A stretch of 5,950 nucleotides of DNA from Methanomicrobiales archaeon (GCA_012798365.1 JAAZNH010000143.1:1-5950), one strand, 5' to 3'; positions 1 to 4,840 are shown, counted from the stretch's first letter. Numbers and translations are program-made. The notes: generated by a model not told the origin, from the sequence alone.

Positions 1-825
1 AATACCGCCCTCTTTGACCGGATGTTTATTGCCGAACACGGATTTTCTGCATATATCGAAGCAGAAGGAAAGAAGATCCTTTTCGACACAGGCTATTCCG
101 CTGCGTTCCTTGAGAATGCACAGAAGATGAAGATAGATCTTCTGGATCTTGATTACATCGTCCTCTCTCACGGGCACTTCGACCATACCGGCGGGCTCTG
201 GCATCTTCTTCACCGGTATATGGAAGCGAAAATCGAGAAAACTGCACACCGGCTCCCCCGACTCATCGCGCATCCAGGGTGCTTCCTGCCCCGCCCGAAA
301 CCGCCAATTTCTGACAATGGCTCTATCCTTACTTCAGATGCGGTCCAACGGGCCATGACCACGGAACTTTCCGCTGGCCCATTAAACCTGACGCCCAACC
401 TCTTCTTCCTGGGAGAGATCGAACGACAGTTTCCCTTCGAAGTTACCGATCCGGGGCCCCGGCGCGTTGTGATGCCGGACGGAACCATTATGGCGGACAG
501 GATAGCTGATGACACGGCCCTCGCGTTCCGGGGCCGTGACGGGCTGGTTGTTATTACCGGCTGTGCCCACGCCGGGATCTGCAATACCGTGGAGTATGCA
601 AAGAAGATTTGCGGGGAGAGCCGGGTACATGACATCGTAGGCGGGCTCCACCTCCAGAAGAGTGGGAACCAGCTCGATGGTACACTTGCATACCTCAAAG
701 AACTTCGTCCCGATGTGCTCCATGCCTGTCATTGTACAGGGCTTGCAGCAAAAGTCGCGCTTGCGCAGGTAGCCCCACTGCAGGAGACTGGCGTGGGGCT
801 GCAGCTGGTGTATGCAGACAGGTAA
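1..825 (+). CDS. MBL-fold metallohydrolase, MJ0301/COG1237 type (5'-truncated by window edge)
   Basis: The frame is open from the first base, and its first codons (N-T-A-L-F-D-R) match the conserved 'ENTA' start region of this family, so the ATG at 22 is probably internal and the gene begins left of the window. 274 residues are visible. Numbering from base 1, the metal-binding motif S-H-G-H-F-D-H lies at about 56-62, with a further metal-ligand candidate His190 in GCAH, His217 in GGLHL, and the family motif HCTG at 244-247. These mark a metallo-beta-lactamase-fold hydrolase of COG1237. Archaeal members such as MJ0301 are commonly annotated as a dihydropterin-ribofuranosyl-aminobenzene-phosphate synthase, linked to methanopterin synthesis; that reaction is transferred annotation, not visible here. 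No signal peptide is seen, so a cytoplasmic enzyme is likely. Fold and family are secure; the substrate is not. Confidence 0.9.
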   Translation, partial: NTALFDRMFIAEHGFSAYIEAEGKKILFDTGYSAAFLENAQKMKIDLLDLDYIVLSHGHFDHTGGLWHLLHRYMEAKIEKTAHRLPRLIAHPGCFLPRPKPPISDNGSILTSDAVQRAMTTELSAGPLNLTPNLFFLGEIERQFPFEVTDPGPRRVVMPDGTIMADRIADDTALAFRGRDGLVVITGCAHAGICNTVEYAKKICGESRVHDIVGGLHLQKSGNQLDGTLAYLKELRPDVLHACHCTGLAAKVALAQVAPLQETGVGLQLVYADR

Positions 826-892
826 GATCCATGGGCGGCAGTCACGAAGTCTTCCCAATATTCCGTGCTGGTTACCTTAACGGGTGGCGGCG

Positions 893-917
893 CCGGCTCA
901 AATACCAGCCGGGCTGG
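893..917. repeat. Nested inverted repeats downstream of the MBL gene
   Basis: CCGGCT (893-898) can pair with AGCCGG (907-912). Overlapping it, CCAGCC-G-GGCTGG at 905-917 is a perfect 13-bp palindrome. The site lies 68 bases after the MBL stop codon and could act in termination, but no T tract follows directly, so the role is open. The rest of the gap (826-1058) shows no convincing gene. Confidence 0.35.
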
Positions 918-1058
918 ATTAGTAATTTCCCCTATTTCAAATCCACTCCAATTATTCGGCTAGATAGCATGCGTGACCACGAACATTTCTCTGCCAGTAC
1001 CCTGCCTGGCGAAATCATATCGTAAATGGGAGCGCAGTACCAGTCTCTCATATTTTTT

Positions 1059-1064
1059 GAGGTG
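1059..1064 (+). promoter_or_regulatory. Ribosome-binding site fixing a GTG start for the HIT gene
   Basis: GAGGTG lies six bases before the GTG at 1071 and matches the archaeal anti-Shine-Dalgarno sequence well. It supports this GTG over the ATG at 1111, which lies in another frame. The AT-rich stretch CATATTTTTT just upstream (1049-1058) is too close to be this gene's TATA box if the site is used. Confidence 0.7.
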
Positions 1065-1070
1065 TTATAG

Positions 1071-1454
1071 GTGAATCCAGACCCCTGTCCGTTCTGTTCA
1101 CCCGCACAAGGTGACGTTGTCCTTGCAAACGCGTTGTGGTATGCCCGGTGGGATGCATTCCCGGCCACTCACGGGCACCTGCTCATCATCCCTTTCCGCC
1201 ATTGCGCCAGTATATTTGATACAACGCCAGAAGAGCAGGCCGCACTTCCGGGAATACTGTTTGCGGCCCGTGAACACCTCGATTCACGGTTTTCCCCGGC
1301 AGGGTATAATATCGTCATCAACACCGGTGCCGCAGCGGATCAGCGGGTCATGCACTGCCATGTGCATCTGATCCCGCGGTATTCAGGGAAGACAGAAAAT
1401 CCTCAAGGCGGTATCCGTGGATTCGTCATCGAACGACCCGAGCGGGTAATGTAA
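1071..1454 (+). CDS. HIT-family (histidine triad) protein, probable nucleotide hydrolase or transferase
   Basis: This 127-residue protein carries the histidine triad H-C-H-V-H-L-I at 95-101, with His97 the expected nucleophile, in the context V-M-H-C-H-V-H-L-I-P-R-Y. An N-terminal C-P-F-C pair (6-9) plus His44 in the P-F-R-H segment resembles the zinc site of many HIT proteins. The C-terminal N-P-Q-G-G-I-R-G segment (about 110-117) is also seen in a subset of the family. HIT proteins hydrolyse or transfer nucleoside monophosphates, for example from AMP-amidates or dinucleoside polyphosphates; the substrate here is unknown. The length is normal for a single-domain HIT protein. The GTG start is chosen for its well-placed GAGGTG. 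It faces the DUF134 gene tail to tail with 26 bases between stop codons, so it is probably its own transcription unit. Confidence 0.93.
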   Translation: MNPDPCPFCSPAQGDVVLANALWYARWDAFPATHGHLLIIPFRHCASIFDTTPEEQAALPGILFAAREHLDSRFSPAGYNIVINTGAAADQRVMHCHVHLIPRYSGKTENPQGGIRGFVIERPERVM

Positions 1455-1480
1455 AAAGGACCTGTCCGGCGGGCTGCAGT

Positions 1481-1771
1481 TCAGAATCGGTAATGCCCGC
1501 CTTCAATTTTAATCGTCTTCCCGTGCGTCAGTGCATCGGCAATTTTTCTCCGTGCAGAAATTACAAGCCGGTGAAACGTGGGCTGAGAGATCTCCATCAG
1601 GTGAGCGCATTCGCTCTGGTCGAGCCCTTCTAAATCTTTAAGCCTGACAGCTTCAAACTCGTCAACAGAAAGGACTGCCTCTTCAGAAACAGGAGTTGTC
1701 GTTTCCACGGGGCTGAAGGCCGTGAAAGAGGGCTGTTGGCCAACCCTCCTGCAGCGTCGTCTTCCGGGCAT
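1481..1771 (-). CDS. DUF134 (UPF0251) helix-turn-helix protein
   Basis: The 96-residue product has the DUF134 layout: a basic Cys-containing start (M-P-G-R-R-R-C-R-R-V), the core V-D-E-F-E-A-V-R-L-K-D-L-E-G-L (36-50), a sigma-70-region-4-like helix-turn-helix (about 50-80, with Q-S-E-C-A-H-L-M and Q-P-T-F-H-R-L) and the ending K-I-E-G-G-H-Y-R-F. DUF134 proteins are predicted DNA-binding proteins without an established target. In many anaerobes and archaea they lie beside DUF5320 and NifX/NifB-type proteins. Its ATG overlaps the stop of the upstream DUF5320 gene by one base (TAATG on the minus strand), so the two are almost certainly co-transcribed and translationally coupled. It may regulate its own operon or the divergent CGGC gene; that is inference. 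Cys7 and Cys55 could make it redox- or metal-responsive. Confidence 0.92.
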   Translation of the reverse strand: MPGRRRCRRVGQQPSFTAFSPVETTTPVSEEAVLSVDEFEAVRLKDLEGLDQSECAHLMEISQPTFHRLVISARRKIADALTHGKTIKIEGGHYRF

Positions 1772-2040
1772 TACTCAAGAGTAGTAAGCCGTTTTGTGAT
1801 TTCAGTCTTTTCCGCTTCGATACGTTTGAGCTCGGCTTCAAGCAGCTGCTTCTGTGCCTCCCTGCTCAATGGTTCGGATTCGGAGTACATATTCCGGCAG
1901 AACCCCCGTCCCCGTCCGAAACGACGACCGGCACCCTGAACGGCGCCTCTTCCCATGCCCATACCTCTTCCACAGGGGCCCATGCCCCTCCCCGAACCGG
2001 GTCCATACCCGATCGGGCCTGTCTGATCGAATCCTGGCAT
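1771..2040 (-). CDS. DUF5320-type Gly/Arg-rich small protein
   Basis: The 89-residue product starts M-P-G-F-D-Q-T-G-P and continues with a Gly/Arg/Met-rich stretch (about 10-46: G-Y-G-P-G-S-G-R-G-M-G-P-C-G-R-G) containing Cys24 and Cys48. A charged, probably coiled-coil helix follows to the end (about 55-89). This is the DUF5320 architecture, usually found next to NifX/NifB-type or DUF134 proteins; its function is unknown. I chose the ATG at 2040 because GAGG lies eight bases upstream on the minus strand and because family members begin M-P-x-x-D-x-x-G-P. An in-frame ATG at 2073 would add eleven residues but falls in the AT-rich promoter-like region. It is the first gene of an operon with DUF134 (one-base overlap). 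A role as a metal-binding or Fe-S accessory factor is a guess from context. Confidence 0.88.
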   Translation of the reverse strand: MPGFDQTGPIGYGPGSGRGMGPCGRGMGMGRGAVQGAGRRFGRGRGFCRNMYSESEPLSREAQKQLLEAELKRIEAEKTEITKRLTTLE

Positions 2041-2048
2041 TGTTTTTG

Positions 2049-2077
2049 CCTCGGGATATGAATATATATTCACATAT
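2049..2077 (-). promoter_or_regulatory. Promoter region and ribosome-binding site of the DUF5320-DUF134 operon
   Basis: On the minus strand GAGG (2052-2049) is the ribosome-binding site. Upstream lies GAATATATATTC (2060-2071), a perfect 12-bp palindrome and the best TATA-like element here, preceded by ATATGTG (2077-2071), which is also part of the box seen before the nifX-like and atwA units. If GAATATATATTC were the TATA box the transcript would be nearly leaderless, in conflict with the ribosome-binding site, so the true TATA may be the AT-rich bases further upstream (TTAAGAATAT). Confidence 0.5.
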
Positions 2078-2151
2078 TCTTAAGTGTATTGGACCGGGCA
2101 ATCTTCGCGGACCTGACTCCCCGTAGTATCCATTTTCCCGCGAGGACACAA

Positions 2152-2177
2152 CACAGGGTATTTCCTGTGGAAATTCC
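2152..2177. promoter_or_regulatory. Inverted repeat (possible operator) upstream of the CGGC gene
   Basis: CACAGGGTATTTCCTGTG (2152-2169) is an inverted repeat with 6-bp perfect arms around GTATTT, followed by the perfect palindrome GGAAATTCC (2169-2177). TATTT in the spacer (2159-2163) would put a transcript start near 2187, leaving a roughly 30-base leader that carries the ribosome-binding site AGAGGA (2205-2210). A regulator binding here would cover the TATA-like element. The operator role is inference. Confidence 0.35.
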
Positions 2178-2217
2178 AAAGTACCGGATTAGTTATTGTA
2201 TCACAGAGGAACTGACC

Positions 2218-2664
2218 ATGGGAGATCCTATTAAACTCGGAATCATTATCTGCGACCGGTACCGGACCTGCGCTGGAGGCAAATGCCTGCGTGCACTCCA
2301 CAACCGGGAAGGCGCATTCGAGCGGTACAAAGGTAATGACGTAGAACTGGTCGGATTTGCCACCTGCAACGGGTGTCCAGGAGGCAATGTCGAGTACGTG
2401 CCACAGGAGATGAAGAATAACGGGGCTGATGTCATCCACCTTGCAACCGGTCTTATTGTCGGGTATCCACCCTGCCCCCGAATCACGTACTTCACAAAGT
2501 TCATCAGGGAAAAATACGGGATGGATGTCATTGTCGGGACCCACCCAATCCCGGAGAAATATTACAAGACCCACCAGAAACTTGGTTCATGGGATACAGC
2601 TGCATGGAAAGAGATGATTGCACCGACAATCTCCGACGAAAACACCCGTCTCGCGTACGATTGA
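2218..2664 (+). CDS. CGGC-domain cysteine-rich protein
   Basis: I chose the ATG at 2218 because AGAGGA (2205-2210) sits seven bases upstream and the family-like sequence starts there; the longer open frame from 2089 adds 43 residues with no family resemblance. The 148-residue product matches the CGGC domain (pfam08821 type): the start K-L-G-I-I-I-C-D-R-Y (6-15), C-A-G-G-K-C (18-23), G-A-F-E-R-Y (32-37), then V-G-F-A-T-C-N-G-C-P-G-G (45-56) and P-P-C-P-R (84-88). The name-giving CGGC is C-N-G-C here (Cys50, Cys53). The conserved cysteines 12, 18, 23, 50, 53 and 86 suggest metal or Fe-S binding. The biochemical role of the family is unknown to me. It has no signal peptide or membrane segment. 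It is transcribed divergently from the DUF5320-DUF134 operon. Confidence 0.9.
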   Translation: MGDPIKLGIIICDRYRTCAGGKCLRALHNREGAFERYKGNDVELVGFATCNGCPGGNVEYVPQEMKNNGADVIHLATGLIVGYPPCPRITYFTKFIREKYGMDVIVGTHPIPEKYYKTHQKLGSWDTAAWKEMIAPTISDENTRLAYD

Positions 2665-2907
2665 TAGGGCCTCGTGTCCTGAGGGGTTGGATATCTTGTG
2701 GCAGATGATGGACCTACCAACCGGGCCCCCGTGTTCATCTCTTTCAATGAGAGTATCCTCACCAAAAACTCACGGAAAATTTCGGAAGGTACCAAAACCA
2801 GATGATGTGTCTAGAAGAAGGCCATGAACAAGGCCGGTGTTTCTTCCATTGAGCCAGCGGCACTGGTGACATATGATTATCGACCCATAAAGGAACAGCA
2901 ACCCCCC

Positions 2908-2926
2908 GGGTATAATATGCATACCC
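2908..2926 (+). promoter_or_regulatory. TATA box inside an inverted repeat before the J-domain gene
   Basis: GGGTATAATATGCATACCC has 6-bp perfect arms (GGGTAT/ATACCC) and contains TATAATAT (2911-2918). The TATA element ends 24 bases before the ATG at 2942, the spacing expected for a leaderless archaeal transcript, and no ribosome-binding site is visible before that ATG. The repeat could be an operator overlapping the TATA box (inference). The rest of the preceding gap (2665-2907) shows no convincing gene. Confidence 0.5.
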
Positions 2927-2941
2927 ACATACAGTCATCCA

Positions 2942-3253
2942 ATGACGAAACATCCGACAATGACGGTTCCCGAAGCAGCCAGAGTGTTCGGTTTTTCCGG
3001 AGGGGCGAGCCTGAATGAGATCCATGCACGGTACCGGGAACTTGCCAAAGAATGGCACCCCGATGTCTCGCTGCATGACCCCCGTCTATCCCATGATACA
3101 TTCATCCGGATCAAGGTCGCGTACGATATCCTTGTTGATTATTGCGTTAACTACGAGATATCGTTCCGGCCTGATGATATCCGCAAGGGCACAGGATATG
3201 ATTCACGGGAGTTCTGGATGAACCGCTTCGGCAAAGATCCGATTTGGGGCTGA
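2942..3253 (+). CDS. Minimal J-domain (DnaJ-like) protein
   Basis: The 103-residue product is mostly a J domain. It has V-P-E-A-A-R-V-F-G-F (9-18) as helix I, the basic helix II I-H-A-R-Y-R-E-L-A-K-E-W (27-38), the diagnostic H-P-D at 39-41, and helix III with F-I-R-I-K-V-A-Y-D-I-L (54-64). J domains stimulate Hsp70 ATPase through HPD. There is no G/F region, zinc finger or C-terminal substrate domain, so it is not canonical DnaJ. The tail after about residue 68 (E-F-W-M-N-R-F-G) is acidic/aromatic and unrecognised. The ATG at 2942 is chosen for TATA spacing; an in-frame ATG at 2960 is an alternative. Short J-proteins such as HscB serve Fe-S cluster delivery in other organisms, which would suit the neighbours, but no HscB-type C-terminal domain is present. 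Confidence 0.87.
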   Translation: MTKHPTMTVPEAARVFGFSGGASLNEIHARYRELAKEWHPDVSLHDPRLSHDTFIRIKVAYDILVDYCVNYEISFRPDDIRKGTGYDSREFWMNRFGKDPIWG

Positions 3254-3313
3254 AAAAAACGTTGGTCAACTCATGGCATGGACAGAGATCAATTTTGGCA
3301 CCTTCATTATGTC

Positions 3314-3348
3314 TTGTTACTCCGGCATTCTCTGAATAACAGTAACAA
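3314..3348. repeat. 8-bp inverted repeat between the J-domain and nifX-like genes
   Basis: TTGTTACT (3314-3321) and AGTAACAA (3341-3348) are perfect inverted copies separated by 19 bases. The site lies 61 bases after the J-domain stop. It could be a regulator half-site pair or a weak transcript-end stem; nothing else supports either role. Confidence 0.3.
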
Positions 3349-3415
3349 CAGCGCCACTATGCCCTGAAGGAAAAGACCAGGATGAAAATTTTTCTAATTG
3401 CACAATCAAAAGGTT

Positions 3416-3484
3416 TTAACCATTTATGCGCATATGAGTAAATATGATACCCGGAGCAAAACCGGGAGATCAGGAATCAGAGGA
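3416..3484 (+). promoter_or_regulatory. Promoter region, leader hairpin and RBS of the nifX-like gene
   Basis: TTTATGCGCATATGAGTAA (3423-3441), preceded by TTAA (3416-3419), is the likely TATA/promoter region; nearly the same sequence recurs at 4787-4812 before the atwA unit. A start of transcription near 3450 would give a leader with a small hairpin, CCCGG (3450-3454) pairing with CCGGG (3462-3466) over a 7-base loop, then the ribosome-binding site AGAGGA (3479-3484) six bases before the ATG. Positions of the TATA box and transcript start are inferred. Confidence 0.5.
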
Positions 3485-3490
3485 CATCAC

Positions 3491-3847
3491 ATGAAAGTTG
3501 CTATTGCAAAAGAGGGAAACGAAGTATCTGCCCATTTCGGACACTGCACGGAATATGCAGTCTTTGATATTGCAAATAAAAAGGTCACCGGAAAATCAAT
3601 TTTACAAAGCCCCGGTCACCAGCCCGGAATGCTGCCTCCGTTTCTTGCATCCCATAAAGTTACCCATGTTATCGCCGGGGGTATGGGCCCCCGTGCTGTC
3701 GAGCTCTTCTGCCAGAACAATATTGAAGTGTATCTCGGTATTGCCGGGCCGATTGATGCGGTAATTGAAGCATTTGTCAAGGGAACCCTGGAAAAGGGTG
3801 AAAGCAGCTGTTCGCATGGCCCCGATCACGAGTGTAGCGGACACTAA
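3491..3847 (+). CDS. NifX/NifB-type (dinitrogenase iron-molybdenum cofactor) domain protein
   Basis: I chose the ATG at 3491 because AGAGGA lies six bases before it and M-K-V-A-I-A-K-E-G is the typical family start; the longer frame from 3398 runs into the promoter region. The 118-residue product shows the family signatures: V-S-A-H-F-G-H-C (12-19), Y-A-V-F-D-I (22-27), the loop V-I-A-G-G-M-G-P-R-A (60-69) and I-E-V-Y-L-G (78-83). Proteins of this COG1433 fold bind iron-sulfur cofactor precursors in nitrogenase assembly (NifX, NifY, the C-terminus of NifB); stand-alone archaeal members such as MTH1175 have no assigned role. The tail (105-118) is rich in Cys and His (Cys107, His109, His113, Cys115, His118) and could bind metal. 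No nif structural genes are visible here, so a nitrogenase role cannot be claimed. Confidence 0.92.
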   Translation: MKVAIAKEGNEVSAHFGHCTEYAVFDIANKKVTGKSILQSPGHQPGMLPPFLASHKVTHVIAGGMGPRAVELFCQNNIEVYLGIAGPIDAVIEAFVKGTLEKGESSCSHGPDHECSGH

Positions 3848-4181
3848 TCCACAAATTCTGTATCAATAATTGAATGGAATAGAGCTTCTGGTCAGATTCC
3901 GGGAAGAAACCTGCCTGAAAACAGAATATTACGGATCATAACCAGATATTTACCAGACACTTTTGACTCACGATCCTGCCATTCATGGGGAAAAAGAGGC
4001 GGCTCCACAACAGGTCCGGTGGAGAGCGGTACGAGGAGAGACCGGGTTCAGAAAGACACTGTTACCCAAGCACGCATCCCTTAAGAGTTCGGTGCAGCCT
4101 GCATTTTGGATCCGGACACACATGGGCAGGATACCTTTGCGGTCACAGGACCTGGTGCCAGTAAGGTGATTTCTTTTCTCC
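3848..4181. other. Intergenic stretch without a convincing gene
   Basis: Several frames stay open here, but none has a ribosome-binding site, a family resemblance or clearly protein-like sequence. One frame from ATG 3985 to 4164 would give 59 residues rich in Arg, His and Cys; it has no ribosome-binding site, and the nearest AT-rich element (ATATTTA, 3947-3953) is slightly too far for a leaderless start. CTCCAC (4003-4008) and GTGGAG (4019-4024) form a 6-bp inverted repeat with a 10-base loop. AGGTGAT occurs twice near the right end (4164-4170 and 4182-4188). Confidence 0.5.
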
Positions 4182-4209
4182 AGGTGATATGACTGAGTCG
4201 ATCTTTTGA
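4182..4209 (+). other. Probable original start and frameshift of the small winged-helix-like gene
   Basis: AGGTGAT (4182-4188) is a strong ribosome-binding site abutting an ATG at 4189. From there the frame reads M-T-E-S-I-F and stops at TGA (4207-4209). Dropping one T from the run at 4204-4207 joins it to the downstream frame as M-T-E-S-I-F-D-V-V-D-L-V-E-R-Y, a smooth protein start. The gene is therefore either frameshifted by one base, affected by a sequencing error, or read through a slippery UUU-UGA. Confidence 0.6.
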
Positions 4210-4213
4210 TGTT

Positions 4214-4513
4214 GTGGACCTGGTCGAGCGGTATATGGATGACAAAAACCCGACAGGATGCTGGGTTACGGTCCGGGATATCCGAACTCATTTCTCGCTG
4301 GATGAAAAAACCGGCCCGGCGATCTCCGGTTTTTTACAAAAAATTTTCCAGGGCACATTTTTTTCCTGCCCCTATCGCGTCGCCCGTATTGAGAAATTCC
4401 GGGACACGAACCCACCCTATCGGATAATATGCAGATATTTGATTGAGGAGCGCCCCATTAGCCGGCGCATGCAGAGCGGCCATCATCCCCATCAGTCTCT
4501 TAAGGTACGGTGA
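4214..4513 (+). CDS. Small winged-helix-like hypothetical protein (start displaced by apparent frameshift)
   Basis: The intact frame gives 99 residues from a GTG at 4214, the only usual start after the in-frame stop at 4190. It has no ribosome-binding site; the natural start is more likely the ATG at 4189 with a one-base frameshift between, adding eight residues. Helical and strand-like segments are visible: W-V-T-V-R-D-I-R-T-H-F-S-L (17-29), G-P-A-I-S-G-F-L-Q-K-I-F (34-45), then the strand-like Y-R-V-A-R-I-E-K (54-61) and P-Y-R-I-I-C-R-Y-L-I-E-E-R (68-80). This pattern suggests a small winged helix-turn-helix domain, possibly DNA-binding. I do not recognise a named family. The last 19 residues are basic and His-rich. 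A minus-strand frame over 4334-4756 overlaps it but lacks support. It lies between the nifX-like gene and the atwA unit on the same strand. Confidence 0.6.
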   Translation: MDLVERYMDDKNPTGCWVTVRDIRTHFSLDEKTGPAISGFLQKIFQGTFFSCPYRVARIEKFRDTNPPYRIICRYLIEERPISRRMQSGHHPHQSLKVR

Positions 4514-4786
4514 ATGTCCCATGCCTTCCATCAATGCGCAACCCAGATCCTGCGATGAGAAAAAAGCAGACTGGTTTGTCCAGCATCCGAGACAATGGAG
4601 ATCGCGGGCATCGGTATTGCCGGTTGCATAATTGTATACCGAAAGTGAATATCCAAAGTGCCCGAAAGATCCATCAGAAAAACCGGGTACCGCAATTACG
4701 CGGGGGACCGGCAACCGGAACAGTACGGGTTCCCGGGAGATGAATGCCGGCACCACTACCGCTAATCCTTTTTTGGTGCCGGATCC
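4514..4786. other. Intergenic stretch with a possible decayed or tiny frame
   Basis: No supported gene is seen. One frame from ATG 4595 reads a 17-residue hydrophobic peptide (M-E-I-A-G-I-G-I-A-G-C-I-I-V-Y-R-K), stops at TGA (4646-4648) and stays open for another 38 codons to TAA 4763-4765, with a Tyr/Arg/Gly-rich sequence. It lacks a clear ribosome-binding site, so it may be chance or the remnant of a short gene. The right end holds the 9-bp inverted repeat at 4747-4782. Confidence 0.4.
4747..4782. repeat. 9-bp perfect inverted repeat upstream of the atwA promoter
   Basis: CCGGCACCA (4747-4755) and TGGTGCCGG (4774-4782) are perfect inverted copies separated by 18 bases that end in six T residues. 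It sits directly before the promoter-like TTAA at 4787. It may be a two-site operator for the atwA unit or part of a terminator for upstream transcription; the long loop argues against a classic terminator hairpin. Confidence 0.5.
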
Positions 4787-4833
4787 TTAAATCTTTATGC
4801 TCATATGTGTAATAATTCCAATACCACGTGAGG
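4787..4833 (+). promoter_or_regulatory. Promoter region and RBS of the small-ORF/atwA unit
   Basis: TTAA (4787) followed by TTTATGCTCATATGTGTAA (4794-4812) is the likely promoter element and matches the nifX-like promoter region at 21 of 26 positions. Using TTTATG as the TATA box, transcription would start near 4820, leaving about 20 bases of leader with the ribosome-binding site GTGAGG (4828-4833), seven bases before the ATG at 4841. TATA and start positions are inferred. Confidence 0.55.
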
Positions 4834-4840
4834 AAGATAC

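Noticed and set aside
210..858. Long minus-strand open frames opposite the MBL gene
   Set aside because: They are antisense to a gene with complete metallo-beta-lactamase motifs and show no family resemblance themselves.
2089..2217. N-terminal extension of the CGGC protein by 43 residues
   Set aside because: The extension covers promoter-like repeats and lacks family resemblance; the ATG at 2218 has a well-spaced AGAGGA.
2080..2574. 164-residue minus-strand open frame opposite the CGGC gene
   Set aside because: It is antisense to the conserved Cys motifs of the CGGC protein and runs into the divergent promoter region.
4020..4080. A tRNA-like GGTTC motif
   Set aside because: No matching T-arm stem, acceptor stem or anticodon arm could be built around it.
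3963..4291. Two overlapping open frames, one on each strand, in the gap after the nifX-like gene
   Set aside because: Neither has a ribosome-binding site or recognisable sequence; the plus-strand one needs a TTG start, and the minus-strand one overlaps the start of the winged-helix-like gene.
4646..4648. TGA as a possible selenocysteine or pyrrolysine-type recoded codon
   Set aside because: TGA is not the pyrrolysine codon, selenocysteine use in methanogens is known from other orders, and no insertion-element stem was seen.
4334..4756. 140-residue minus-strand open frame
   Set aside because: It overlaps the better-supported plus-strand winged-helix-like gene, has no family resemblance and no clear ribosome-binding site, and covers the inverted repeat before atwA.
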